This document shows positions 45,045-53,764 of a stretch of 64,000 nucleotides of DNA, in pieces. The stretch covers positions 62,001 to 126,000 of the forward strand of contig NZ_JAKEIO010000003.1 of the NCBI RefSeq assembly GCF_021474405.1, in the 5' to 3' direction. The notes beneath the pieces were generated by a model that was given only the letters and a program-made list of their open reading frames with translations, had not been told where the DNA came from and made no database searches. This stretch comes from [Streptosporangium] indianense (lineage in GTDB: Bacteria > Actinomycetota > Actinomycetes > Streptomycetales > Streptomycetaceae). Every line of letters begins with the position of its first letter. Position 1 is the stretch's first letter. The position numbers and the translations under genes are program-made.

Positions 45045-46444
45045 GTCGTCCGGACCCGGCCCACCACCATCTGTCGCCGGCGCGCCTGCTCGACGTCGAT
45101 CCGCTGCTGGAGGACCCGCAGACCCGGATCGTGGTGTGCTGCGGCTCGGGCGGGGTAGGCAAGACCACGACCGCGGCGGCCCTGGGCCTGCGCGCGGCCG
45201 AGCGGGGCCGCAAGGTGGTCGTGCTGACCATCGACCCGGCCCGCAGGCTGGCCCAGTCCATGGGCATCGACTCGCTCGACAACACCCCGCGCCGGGTGAA
45301 GGGCATCGACGAGACAGCGGGCGGCGAGCTGCACGCGATGATGCTCGACATGAAGCGCACCTTCGACGAGATCGTCGAGGCGCACGCGGACCGCGAGCGG
45401 GCCGCCGCCATCCTGGGCAACCCCTTCTACCAGTCGCTCTCGGCGGGCTTCGCGGGCACGCAGGAGTACATGGCGATGGAGAAGCTCGGGCAGCTGCGCG
45501 CCCGGGACGAATGGGACCTGATCGTCGTCGACACCCCGCCGTCCCGTTCGGCGCTGGACTTCCTGGACGCGCCCAAGCGGCTCGGCTCCTTCCTGGACGG
45601 CCGGCTGATCCGGCTGCTGACGGCACCGGCGAAGCTGGGCGGCCGTGCCGGGATGAAGTTCCTGAACGTCGGGATGTCGATGATGACCGGCACCCTCGGC
45701 AAGCTGCTCGGCGGTCAGCTCCTCAAGGACGTCCAGACGTTCGTGTCGGCGATGGACACCACCTTCGGCGGCTTCCGTACCCGCGCGGACGCGACGTACA
45801 AGCTGCTCCAGGCGCCCGGCACGGCGTTCCTCGTGGTGGCGGCCCCGGAGCGGGACGCGCTGCGCGAGGCCGCCTACTTCGTGGAACGGCTGGCCGCGGA
45901 GGACATGCCGCTCGCCGGTCTGGTGCTCAACCGGGTGCACGGCAGCGGCGCCGACGGGCTGTCGGCCGAGCGGGCGCTCGCCGCCGCGGAAAATCTTGAA
46001 GAGCCCCGCATTGTGGATCAGGAGGACGGGAAAGCACTACTTCGTAACTCCCCCGACGCACAGGACAGTTCAGGCTCTCCCACGCCCGGGACACCAGCTC
46101 TGGCATCGGCTCCCGAAGGTGGCTCCCCCACCGAACACGCCGAGGACACCGAGCCCTCCGGGGACGCGGAGCACGCCGAGGACACCGAGCGGTCCGTCGA
46201 CCGGCTCACGGCAGGCCTGCTCAGGCTGCACGCCGACCGCATGCAGCTGCTCTCCCGTGAGCAGCGCACGCGTGACCGCTTCACCGCGCTCCACCCGGAG
46301 GTGGCCGTGACGGAGGTCGCCGCGTTGCCCGGCGACGTGCACGACCTCGCGGGTCTGCGCGACATCGGCGACCGGCTGGCGGCCGACGCGCGTGAGCTTC
46401 CCGACCCCGCGGACCGGACGGAAGCGCCCGAGGCGAGCGCCTGA
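45041..46444 (+). CDS. ArsA/GET3-type ATPase, second of a coupled pair
   Basis: 467 aa. Walker A CCGSGGVGKTTTAAALGL, TIDPARRLAQSMGI (switch), DLIVVDTPPSRSALDF. It matches the Rv3680-like subunit. A Ser/Glu/Pro-rich insert (about residues 335-385: SPTEHAEDTEPSGDAEHAED) separates the ATPase from a C-terminal helical segment. The ATG at 45041 has AGGGG 9 nt upstream and overlaps the linker-ORF stop. Confidence 0.88.
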   Translation: MSRPDPAHHHLSPARLLDVDPLLEDPQTRIVVCCGSGGVGKTTTAAALGLRAAERGRKVVVLTIDPARRLAQSMGIDSLDNTPRRVKGIDETAGGELHAMMLDMKRTFDEIVEAHADRERAAAILGNPFYQSLSAGFAGTQEYMAMEKLGQLRARDEWDLIVVDTPPSRSALDFLDAPKRLGSFLDGRLIRLLTAPAKLGGRAGMKFLNVGMSMMTGTLGKLLGGQLLKDVQTFVSAMDTTFGGFRTRADATYKLLQAPGTAFLVVAAPERDALREAAYFVERLAAEDMPLAGLVLNRVHGSGADGLSAERALAAAENLEEPRIVDQEDGKALLRNSPDAQDSSGSPTPGTPALASAPEGGSPTEHAEDTEPSGDAEHAEDTERSVDRLTAGLLRLHADRMQLLSREQRTRDRFTALHPEVAVTEVAALPGDVHDLAGLRDIGDRLAADARELPDPADRTEAPEASA

Positions 46445-46578
46445 GGGCAACCCGGCCGGGGCAGTCCGGCCAGAGCGGTCCGGCGCAGGACGTCCGAGGC
46501 GGGTGCGGAGGGCGACCCGGCGCGCGGGCGAGGGCGCGTGAGCGGCGCGGGTGGCGCCGGACTCACCGGTGATGGCGA

Positions 46579-46598
46579 AGGGCCCGGCAAGGGGCCCT
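46579..46598. terminator. Terminator between the ATPase gene and wblA
   Basis: AGGGCCC / GGGCCCT, 7-bp stem with a 6-nt loop, between convergent genes; short but GC-only. It could serve both. Confidence 0.5.
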
Positions 46599-46634
46599 CA
46601 GACCTGGACCTGGGGAGCTCCCGGAGGGGAGTCC

Positions 46635-46973
46635 TCAGCTCACCGCCGCGTAGTTCTCGTAGATCTCGTCGTCATCGAGGGGCATGACACCGCACCCCCG
46701 CTCGTACTCCGTGCGCGCCGTCTCCAGCAGCCGGCGCCAGGAGGTCACCGTGGGACGCCTGCGCAACAGCGCGCGGCGCTCCCGCTCCGTCATGCCTCCC
46801 CACACGCCGAACTCGACGCGGTTGTCGAGCGCGTCGGCCAGGCACTCCGTCCGCACCGGGCATCCGGTGCACACCGCCTTGGCCCTGTTCTGCGCTGCTC
46901 CTTGGACGAACAGTTCGTCCGGATCGGTAGTGCGGCAGGCCGCCTGCGCACTCCAGTCGACTACCCAGCCCAT
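46635..46973 (-). CDS. wblA: WhiB-family regulator WblA
   Basis: 112 aa. The four Fe-S cysteines are Cys13, Cys35, Cys38 and Cys44 (CTGCPVRTEC), followed by the WhiB turn GVWGGMTERERRAL and a basic C-terminal helix. In Streptomyces WblA controls the shift to sporulation and antibiotic production; the mycobacterial counterpart is WhiB4. The start gives the known length. A long upstream region separates it from the PBP gene. Confidence 0.96.
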   Translation of the reverse strand: MGWVVDWSAQAACRTTDPDELFVQGAAQNRAKAVCTGCPVRTECLADALDNRVEFGVWGGMTERERRALLRRRPTVTSWRRLLETARTEYERGCGVMPLDDDEIYENYAAVS

Positions 46974-47381
46974 ACCGGCGCCGTCCTCTCCCGAATCGAG
47001 GCTCCCCCACGGCGGCAGCGGCATATTCACCGCCGCCAGTTGAGGACGTTACGGAAGGCGGGCACAGCGCAACACCCCCAGCGGGCCCAATCTTGAATGG
47101 CCCGAACGGACTATGGGTAAGCGGCAGATCACCCGGGGGAGTGAGCTGGTGGCATACGTAACTTTCCCGGCAAACCGGGACAGTTCAGTTGCGTCACATG
47201 GGACGCCGCATGACACACAAGGCGGATTCGGACACGCCCCCAAGAAAAAACTCGGGGAACACCCAGAACGATTCGGGTTCGCCGGACGTATTGATACGTG
47301 ACCTCACTGCTGTGACAGTTGAGAGCAGCTTAGGCCAAGGCCTATACGCCTGTCCGGCGATTGAGAACGTAGGCTGCCCTC
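46974..47381. promoter_or_regulatory. Divergent region between wblA and the PBP gene
   Basis: 408 bp without a credible gene, AT-richer than its surroundings. It probably contains a long wblA leader and both promoters. A TGTGACAGTT half-site at 47311-47320 resembles the repeat upstream of crp. Boxes could not be assigned. Confidence 0.45.
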
Positions 47382-49670
47382 ATGCCAAAGAAGCGCTCGG
47401 GCGGTGGTCTGTCTCCCACGCAGCAGGCCGCCAAGTTCCTCGGTGTCAGTGTCCTCGCGGGGGCCGTGCTGGCCGGCATCGCGCTGCCCGCCGTGGGCGC
47501 GCTGGGGCTGGCGGCCAAGGGAACCGTCGAGAGCTTCGACGAGCTCCCGGTCAACATGAAGACCCCGCCGCTGAGTCAGCGCACCACCATCCTCGACGCC
47601 GACGGCGGCCAGATCGCCACGGTCTACTCGCGCGACCGCACGGTGGTCCCCCTCAAGGACATCTCGCCGTACATGCAGAAGGCGATCGTCGCGATCGAGG
47701 ACTCGCGCTTCTACCAGCACGGCGCCGTCGACCTGAAGGGCGTCCTGCGCGCCCTCGACAAGAACGCGCGCAGCGGCGAGGTCGCGCAGGGCGCCTCGAC
47801 GCTGACGCAGCAGTACGTGAAGAACGTCTTCGTCGAGGAGGCGGGCGACGACCCGACGAAGGTCGCGCAGGCCACCCAGCAGACCATCGGCCGCAAGATC
47901 CGCGAGCTCAAGTACGCGATCCAGGTCGAGGAGGAACTGGGCAAGAAGAAGATCCTCGAGAACTATCTGAACATCACGTTCTTCGGCCAGCAGGCCTACG
48001 GCGTCGAGGCCGCCGCACAGCGCTACTTCTCCCAGTCCGCCAAGGACCTCACCCTCGAGCAGTCGGCCCTGCTCGCCGGCATCGTCCAGTCGCCCAGCCG
48101 CTACGACCCGGTCAACGACGAGGCCGAGGCGATGAAGCGGCGCAACACCGTGCTGCAGCGCATGGCGGCCGTGGGCGACATCTCCGGGGCGCAGGCCGCC
48201 GAGGCGACGAAGGCACCGCTCGGCCTGAAGGTCAGCAAGCCCAAGAACGGCTGCATCACGGCGGTCAGGGGCGCCGGCTTCTTCTGCGACTACGTGCGCG
48301 AGGTCTTCCTGACCGACCCGGTCTTCGGCAAGAGCAGGAAGCAGCGCGCGAAGATCTGGAACCAGGGCGGCCTCACCATCCGCACGACCATGGACCGGCA
48401 GGCCCAGAAGGCCGCGCAGCGCTCCATCAAGGACCACGTCTACAAGAGCGACGAGGTGGCCACCGCCGCCAGCATCGTCCAGCCCGGCACCGGCAAGATC
48501 CTCGCCATGGGCCAGTCGCGTCCGTACGGCTTCAAGAAGAACGAGACGCAGATCAACCTCTCCGTCGACCAGTCGATGGGCGGCGGCATGGGCTACCAGC
48601 CCGGTTCGACGTTCAAGCCGATCGTGGCCGCCGCGGCCCTCGAGGACGGCACGCCGGCGAACAAGGTGTACTCGTCGCCGTACCAGATGGCGTACCCGAG
48701 CCCGGTCTCGGCGTGTGACGGCAAGCGGTGGGTGAACGACCCCAACAGCCCCGCCAAGCTCCAGAACGAGAACTCCTCCGAGGTCGGCCCGTACGACATG
48801 CGGGAGGCGACCGCCAAGTCGGTCAACACCTACTACGTGCAGATGATCAGCGACATCGGCATCTGCCCCGTGACGACCATGGCGAAGAAGATGGGCGTGG
48901 TGCGGGCCGACGGCGACAAGATGCCGCAGGTGCCGTCCATCGCCCTGGGCACGCAGGAGATGTCCCCGCTGACCATGGCGAACGCCTACGCGGCCTTCGC
49001 CGCGCGCGGCATGTACTGCACGCCGGTCGCCATCGAGTCGGTCAACCGGCGGGTCGGCGACAAGACCACGTCGATGGAGGTCCCGAAGTCGACCTGCTCG
49101 CGCGCGATGTCGGAGAACACCGCCGACACCATCAACACGCTGCTGAAGGGCGTCGTCGAGGACGGCACGGGTTCCAAGGCCGGTCTCGGCAGCCGCCCCA
49201 GCGCGGGCAAGACCGGTACGACCGACGAGCGCTACGCGGCCTGGTTCGTGGGCTACACACCGAACATGGCCGGAGCGGTGTGGGTCGGCGACCCGGCGCA
49301 CAAGCGGAAGATGACCGGCATCACCATCGGCGGCCGGTCGTACGGCAAGGTCTTCGGTGGCGAGGTCCCCGGCCCGATCTGGCGCGACATGATGTCCGGC
49401 GCGCTGGAGGGCAAGCCCGTCGAGAACTTCAACACCGTCCACATCCCCGACAGCAAGCCGCGGGACCGCGGTGACGGCGACAACGACGACGGTGGCCGCG
49501 ACGACGACGGCAACGACGACGACGGCTTCATCGGCGGCCTGGTCGGCGGCAACAACAACGGCGGAGGCGGCGGCGAGCCCGTCCCGACGCCTTCCTTCTC
49601 CATCCCGGAGGGCTTCTTCCGGGGACAGAACAACGGCGGCGGCAACGGGAACGGCGGCCGCTTCGGCTGA
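47382..49670 (+). CDS. Class A penicillin-binding protein (glycosyltransferase plus transpeptidase)
   Basis: 762 aa. N-terminal basic tail and membrane anchor (FLGVSVLAGAVLAGIALPAV), transglycosylase domain with AIVAIEDSRFYQHGAVD and ASTLTQQYVKN, and transpeptidase with GSTFKPIVAAA (SxxK), SVNTYYVQ (SxN) and GKTGTTDER (KTG). It polymerises and cross-links peptidoglycan outside the membrane. The Gly/Asn/Asp-rich tail (about the last 85 residues) is low complexity. In mycobacteria the neighbouring gene pair is whiB4/ponA2. No PASTA domain is visible. Confidence 0.95.
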   Translation: MPKKRSGGGLSPTQQAAKFLGVSVLAGAVLAGIALPAVGALGLAAKGTVESFDELPVNMKTPPLSQRTTILDADGGQIATVYSRDRTVVPLKDISPYMQKAIVAIEDSRFYQHGAVDLKGVLRALDKNARSGEVAQGASTLTQQYVKNVFVEEAGDDPTKVAQATQQTIGRKIRELKYAIQVEEELGKKKILENYLNITFFGQQAYGVEAAAQRYFSQSAKDLTLEQSALLAGIVQSPSRYDPVNDEAEAMKRRNTVLQRMAAVGDISGAQAAEATKAPLGLKVSKPKNGCITAVRGAGFFCDYVREVFLTDPVFGKSRKQRAKIWNQGGLTIRTTMDRQAQKAAQRSIKDHVYKSDEVATAASIVQPGTGKILAMGQSRPYGFKKNETQINLSVDQSMGGGMGYQPGSTFKPIVAAAALEDGTPANKVYSSPYQMAYPSPVSACDGKRWVNDPNSPAKLQNENSSEVGPYDMREATAKSVNTYYVQMISDIGICPVTTMAKKMGVVRADGDKMPQVPSIALGTQEMSPLTMANAYAAFAARGMYCTPVAIESVNRRVGDKTTSMEVPKSTCSRAMSENTADTINTLLKGVVEDGTGSKAGLGSRPSAGKTGTTDERYAAWFVGYTPNMAGAVWVGDPAHKRKMTGITIGGRSYGKVFGGEVPGPIWRDMMSGALEGKPVENFNTVHIPDSKPRDRGDGDNDDGGRDDDGNDDDGFIGGLVGGNNNGGGGGEPVPTPSFSIPEGFFRGQNNGGGNGNGGRFG

Positions 49671-49692
49671 GCGGGCAGTGTGACGGAACGCG

Positions 49693-49731
49693 GACGGCCC
49701 CCTTCCACCCCGGCGGGTAGGAGGGGGCCGT
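49693..49731 (+). terminator. Terminator after the PBP gene
   Basis: ACGGCCCCCT/AGGGGGCCGT with additional pairs in a 17-bp interrupted stem, starting 23 nt after the stop. Followed by TCGTCGTCC. Confidence 0.75.
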
Positions 49732-49763
49732 CGTCGTCCGGCTGAAGGGTCAGCCCACAGCGG

Positions 49764-50035
49764 CACCACCGGGCTGATCACCAGGTCGGCCGGCCTGGGG
49801 CACCAAGGGTCCGACCACCGGGTAGCGCCACCGGTCCGACCACCGGTTAACGCCACCGGGTCGATCACGAGGCCAGGCGGCGGGTAGCACCACCGGGCCG
49901 ATCATGAGGTCAGCCACCGGTTAGCACCACCGGGTCGATCACAAGGTCAGGCGGCGGGTAGCACCACCGGAACGATCACGGGGTCAGCCACCGGTTAGCA
50001 CCACCGGGTCGATCGCGGGGTCAGCCGGCCAGCTG
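49764..50035. repeat. 37-bp tandem repeat array running into the end of yqeY
   Basis: Eight units starting C(A/G)CCA: 49764-49800, two shortened 25-bp units at 49801-49825 and 49826-49850, then 49851-49887, 49888-49924, 49925-49961, 49962-49998 and 49999-50035. Central units carry a CGATCA-like core and alternate between ends GGCGGCGGGTAG and GCCACCGGTTAG. The last unit covers the yqeY stop codon (50021-50023) and its final codons. No spacers, so it is not a CRISPR. Confidence 0.9.
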
Positions 50036-50485
50036 CTTCTTCACCGCCGCGGCGACGCGGCCGCCCTCGGCCTGCCCGGCCACCTTCGGGTTCACGATCT
50101 TCATGACCGCGCCCATGGCCCGCGGCCCCTCGGCACCGGCCGCCTTCGCCTCCTCGACCGCCTGGGCGACGATCTGCTGGAGCTGCTCGTCCGACAGCTG
50201 CTGCGGCAGGTACGTGGCGAGGACCTCGCCCTCCGCCTTCTCCCGCTCGGCCTGCTCGGCCCGGCCACCCTGCGCGAAGGCCTCCGCCGCCTCGCGGCGC
50301 TTCTTCGCCTCCCGGGTGATCACCTTCTGGACTTCGTCGTCGGAGAGCTCGCGCTTCTCCTTGCCCGCGACCTCCTCCTTGGTGATCGCGGCGAGCGTCA
50401 GCCGGAGCGTCGAGGAGCGCAGCTCGTCGCGCTCCTTGATCGCAACGTTGAGGTCTTCCTGCAGCTTCGACTTGAGCGTGGTCAT
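50021..50485 (-). CDS. GatB/YqeY domain protein
   Basis: 154 aa, the standard length. It starts MTTLKSKLQEDLNVAIK with RDELRSSTLRLTLAAI and ends with the family's MGAVMKIVNPKVAGQAEGGRV region. The domain is related to the tRNA-binding tail of GatB; the role is unclear. Divergent from the phosphoesterase gene. Confidence 0.92.
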   Translation of the reverse strand: MTTLKSKLQEDLNVAIKERDELRSSTLRLTLAAITKEEVAGKEKRELSDDEVQKVITREAKKRREAAEAFAQGGRAEQAEREKAEGEVLATYLPQQLSDEQLQQIVAQAVEEAKAAGAEGPRAMGAVMKIVNPKVAGQAEGGRVAAAVKKQLAG

Positions 50486-50642
50486 GGGGTCGATTGTCGC
50501 AGGTCCGGGAGGAACGACGCCCCCGATTTAGTCGGGCCCCGGCGGAAGGGCCGGTGCCGTCACGGGATTTCGGGCACCGCACGCACCGTCGTGGCGCGCC
50601 GGGCGGGCACGGACGGCGGCCGGGGTCTGACACGATGGTCGT

Positions 50643-51581
50643 ATGCGCACGCGATACGGAATCCCCCTGGGAATCGCGGCGGCTGGCGCCGCCGGTCTGG
50701 TGTACGCGGCGGGCTTCGAGGCCCGCTCCTTCCGCCTTCGCCGGGTCACCGTCCCGGTCCTGCCGCCGGGGATGCGTCCCCTGCGTGTGCTCCAGGTCTC
50801 CGACATCCACATGGTCGGCGGTCAGCGCAAGAAGCAGCGCTGGCTGCGGTCCCTGGCGGGACTGCGCCCGGACTTCGTGATCAACACGGGCGACAACCTG
50901 TCCGACCCCGAGGGCGTCCCGGAGGTCCTGGACGCGCTCGGGCCCCTGATGGAGTTCCCGGGCGCGTACGTCTTCGGCTCCAACGACTACTACGGCCCCA
51001 AGCTGCGCAACCCCGCCCTCTACCTGCTGGAGAGGGCCCAGGGCCGCCACGGGCTCAACGGCAACGACCCGGCCCAGGGCGTGGTGCACAACCCGTGGGA
51101 GGACCTGCGGGACGGTTTCGACGCGGCTGGCTGGCTGAACCTGACCAACACGCGAGGCGAGCTCAAGCTCGAGGGCGGCTCGGTGGAGCTCACGGGCCTG
51201 GACGACCCGCACATCAAGCGGGACCGCTACGCGCAGGTGGCGGGCGGTCCGTCCGAGACGGCGGACTTCTCGATGGGCGTCGTGCACGCCCCGTACCTGC
51301 GCAGCCTGGACTCCTTCACGGCCGACGGCTATCCCCTGATCCTGGCCGGTCACACCCACGGCGGCCAGCTGTGCATCCCCTTCTACGGCGCGCTGGTCAC
51401 CAACTGCGACCTGGACACGGACCGTGTGAAGGGTCTGTCCACGCACAGGGCGGAGGGCCGTACGTCGTACCTGCACGTGTCGGCGGGCTGCGGCACGAAC
51501 CGCTACACGCCGGTGCGGTTCGCGTGCCCGCCGGAGGCGACGCTGCTGACGCTGGTCGGACGCGAGGCCGTGGGCAGGTAG
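50643..51581 (+). CDS. Membrane-anchored calcineurin-like metallophosphoesterase
   Basis: 312 aa. An N-terminal hydrophobic helix (about 8-25) anchors it. Metal-site motifs VSDIHMV (DxH), NTGDNLSD (GDN), GSNDYYG (GNHD variant) and AGHTHGGQ. It resembles YkuE-type/Rv3683 enzymes. Substrate unknown. It is followed immediately by a 13-bp triplet repeat. Confidence 0.9.
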   Translation: MRTRYGIPLGIAAAGAAGLVYAAGFEARSFRLRRVTVPVLPPGMRPLRVLQVSDIHMVGGQRKKQRWLRSLAGLRPDFVINTGDNLSDPEGVPEVLDALGPLMEFPGAYVFGSNDYYGPKLRNPALYLLERAQGRHGLNGNDPAQGVVHNPWEDLRDGFDAAGWLNLTNTRGELKLEGGSVELTGLDDPHIKRDRYAQVAGGPSETADFSMGVVHAPYLRSLDSFTADGYPLILAGHTHGGQLCIPFYGALVTNCDLDTDRVKGLSTHRAEGRTSYLHVSAGCGTNRYTPVRFACPPEATLLTLVGREAVGR

Positions 51582-51585
51582 GGCG

Positions 51586-51624
51586 GGTACGGCAGACAGG
51601 TCCGGCAGACAGGTCCGGCAGGCA
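51586..51624. repeat. 13-bp repeat, three units
   Basis: GGTACGGCAGACA, GGTCCGGCAGACA, GGTCCGGCAGGCA at 51586-51598, 51599-51611 and 51612-51624, starting 4 bp after the phosphoesterase stop codon. Confidence 0.85.
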
Positions 51625-51740
51625 GGGGGAGGAGAGGCGGCGGAGGCAGGCTGGGAACCGAGGGTCCGGCCCGGGGGTGAGGTAACCCGCACAGCCCTAC
51701 CCACATCGCCCCCTATGTCCGTTTCTGCCAGCGTGGGGGC

Positions 51741-52511
51741 ATGCCCGCCCCGATACCCCGGGACATCCCGGACCTCCCAGCGATACCGTTCCCGTCGGCG
51801 CTGAAGCCCTCCCCCGTGCCCGCCACGGCCGTCGTCGCCCCGGTCCGACGCCCCGCGGTCGCGGCCTTCCGCCTGCTGATCGCCGTCGCGGCGGCAGCGG
51901 GCGTGACGCTCGAACTGCTCCTCGGCGACCCGACCCGGGCCCTGAGCCACTTCGTGATCCAGAGCAACCTGCTCCTGGCGCTGGTCATGGGCCTCTCGGC
52001 CCGCCGCACCTGGACGGCCGGCCGCCCGTTGCCGGCTGCTGTGCTGGGCGCGACGCTGCTGTACGTCGTCATCGCGGCCCTGGTGCACCACCTGTTCCTG
52101 GCGAGCGAGGCGAGCCCGTACTCCCTCACGGGCGAGGCGGCCACGCCGACGGGCTGGCAGGCCCTCTCCCACGGCGTCCTGTACACGGTGACGCCGATCG
52201 CCGCGGCACTCGACTGGCTCCTGCTGACGCCCCCCGGCCGCCTGCGCCTGCGCCAGACCGGCACCTGGCTCCTGTATCCGCTGGTCTACCTGGCCTTCTG
52301 CCTCATCCGGGGCGAGCTGCTCCTGCCCGGCACCCCCGGCCGCTACCTCTACCCGTTCCTGGACGTCGGTCAGGACGGCTTCAAGCGGGTCCTCGGCAAC
52401 GGCCTCCTCCTGGGCCTGTCCTTCTCCGCCCTGGCGGTCCTCCTCGTGGGCCTCGACCACGTCCGCCCGAACCCCATCCGCCACCGCGGCAAAACCGGAT
52501 TTCGTCTCTAG
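51741..52511 (+). CDS. Pr6Pr-family integral membrane protein
   Basis: 256 aa with about six hydrophobic segments. SHFVIQSNLLLALVMGLS and LVYLAFCLIRGE are typical of the Pr6Pr (FAR-17a/AIG1-like) family. Function unknown. It ends 47 bp before tRNA-Pro, marking the edge of the conserved core. Confidence 0.82.
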   Translation: MPAPIPRDIPDLPAIPFPSALKPSPVPATAVVAPVRRPAVAAFRLLIAVAAAAGVTLELLLGDPTRALSHFVIQSNLLLALVMGLSARRTWTAGRPLPAAVLGATLLYVVIAALVHHLFLASEASPYSLTGEAATPTGWQALSHGVLYTVTPIAAALDWLLLTPPGRLRLRQTGTWLLYPLVYLAFCLIRGELLLPGTPGRYLYPFLDVGQDGFKRVLGNGLLLGLSFSALAVLLVGLDHVRPNPIRHRGKTGFRL

Positions 52512-52558
52512 CCACCGGTGGGCTAAAGTAAACGTCGTCGCCGCGACAGCAGCGACAT

Positions 52559-52632
52559 CGGGGTGTAGCGCAGCTTGGCAGCGCGCTTCGTTCGGGACGA
52601 AGAGGTCGTGGGTTCAAATCCCGCCACCCCGA
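52559..52632 (+). tRNA. tRNA-Pro (anticodon CGG)
   Basis: Complete cloverleaf: acceptor CGGGGTG/CACCCCG, D stem GCGC/GCGC, anticodon stem CTTCG/CGAAG with loop TTCGGGA (anticodon CGG, codon CCG), T stem GTGGG/CCCGC with TTCAAAT. Discriminator A at 52632, CCA not encoded. Its 3' half is the likely attachment site of the integrase remnant beside it. Confidence 0.96.
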
Positions 52633-52652
52633 CAGCTAAGTAGCAGATCAGA

Positions 52653-52679
52653 GGGCCCTTACCGAGTCGGTAAGGGCCC
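52653..52679. terminator. Terminator between tRNA-Pro and the integrase remnant
   Basis: A 12-bp perfect stem GGGCCCTTACCG / CGGTAAGGGCCC with a 3-nt loop, 20 nt past the tRNA 3' end. It faces the integrase stop as well. Confidence 0.75.
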
Positions 52680-52710
52680 ATCTGGCATTGCTGCGTGTCT
52701 ATCTGCGTGA

Positions 52711-53526
52711 CTATCGCTCTGAATCCCGCTTGAAGATGCCGTCCATGACCACCGCGCCGGTCTGGATCACGGGTCGGCTCTGCTTCCGGTAGACCTCCTC
52801 GGTCACGGCCGTGCCGGAGTGACCGACCAGGCGGGAGATCTCCTCCAGCGGAACACCTCGGTCGGACAACAGAGACACGAAGCTGTGGCGGAGCTCCCTC
52901 GGCGTCCACTCGTCGGCGTTGACCCCCTCGGCGTCCTTGAGCGCCTGGCGGAAGGCCCGCCGGACATTGGTCGCGTCGAGCGGCTTGCCGACGGCCGAGG
53001 AGAAGACCAATCCGTGTTCCTCCCAGCTGTCACCAGCAGCGAGCCGCTCCCAGCCCTGGTCCTCGAACTGCTGCCGCAGGACCTCGACGCAACGCGCCGG
53101 CAGAGCGAGGGTTCGCCGGGACTTCCGGGTCTTTGTGTCCCCGCCACGCCGGACCGAGCGCCACACGGCGATGTGCGGAGGTTGGGGCGGATCGGCGTCC
53201 GGCCTGCCCTTGAGGAAGACGTGGTCCCAGGTCAGTGCCCGCAGCTCCTCAGTGCGGGCACCGGTCAGCAGGGCGCAGACGATGTACGCGTGCATCGAGG
53301 TCCCCTCGCCTTGAGCACCGCCTCGGCCTGGGCCAAGGTGAGCGCCTTGGAAGGTCGCCCGGCCTGGCCCTGGGGCACGGAGCACAGCTCGACTACGTTG
53401 CGCTTCACCTTGTCCCGCGCCATAGCCCGCTTGACCGAGCGGTTCAGGAGGAGTGGACGGACTGCAGCGTGCGGGTGCTGAGGGTCTTGGCCTTGGCCGC
53501 CAGCCAGCGGTCGACATCCTCCGCAC
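52711..53526 (-). pseudogene. Tyrosine integrase remnant with two frameshifts
   Basis: The catalytic half is intact: LLTGARTEELRAL (Arg), RELRHSFVSLL (HxxR), VGHSGTAVTEEVYRKQ (His and Tyr). Upstream the frame breaks at about 53300 (SKALTLAQAEAVLKA continues only in another frame, consistent with loss of 1 or 4 nt) and again at about 53448 (EDVDRWLAAKAKTLSTRTLQSVHS, then LLNRSVKRAMARDKVKRNV one frame over). Everything before about residue 80 of a normal integrase is missing, replaced at 53527 by a nuclease fragment. This is a dead integrase of an actinomycete integrative element at tRNA-Pro. Confidence 0.88.
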
Positions 53527-53745
53527 TGCAAGAAGGTCTGGGGCGACTACGCCGGCAGCGGCCTGGAGTGCGACGAGTACCCCTTCGCCTCCACCAAGGA
53601 AGGATCCACCAAGGGCGACAACCGCTTCTCCGTCCGGCTGATCGACGGCAAGGACAACCGCCAGGGCGGAGAGCGTCTCAACGAGATGTACACCCTCAAC
53701 CGCGTCCTGGACGGCGACCCCTTCTACGTGAAGATCACCAACTAG
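53527..53745 (+). pseudogene. C-terminal fragment of a NucA/NucB-type nuclease toxin domain
   Basis: Reading from TGC at 53527 to TAG at 53743-53745: CDEYPFASTKEG, then DGKDNRQGGERLNEM and RVLDGDPFYVKITN. CDEYPFAS is the NucA/NucB deoxyribonuclease signature, usually the C-terminus of secreted or polymorphic toxins. The frame is cut by the integrase junction at about 53524-53527, with no start codon or ribosome binding site. Nothing of the N-terminal part remains in the window. Confidence 0.78.
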
Positions 53746-53764
53746 CAGGAAGACACCACTGACC

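Noticed and set aside
47304-49868. 854-codon minus-strand frame opposite the PBP gene
   Set aside because: Shadow of a well-supported class A PBP; no motif or ribosome binding site.
49764-50035. CRISPR array
   Set aside because: The 37-bp units are contiguous with no unique spacers, and no cas genes lie nearby.
49995-52484. 829-codon minus-strand frame over yqeY, the phosphoesterase and Pr6Pr
   Set aside because: Crosses three real genes on both strands; its end only repeats yqeY in another frame.
52711-53526. Programmed frameshifting in the integrase
   Set aside because: Two separate breaks without slippery sequence and a missing 5' end fit decay better.
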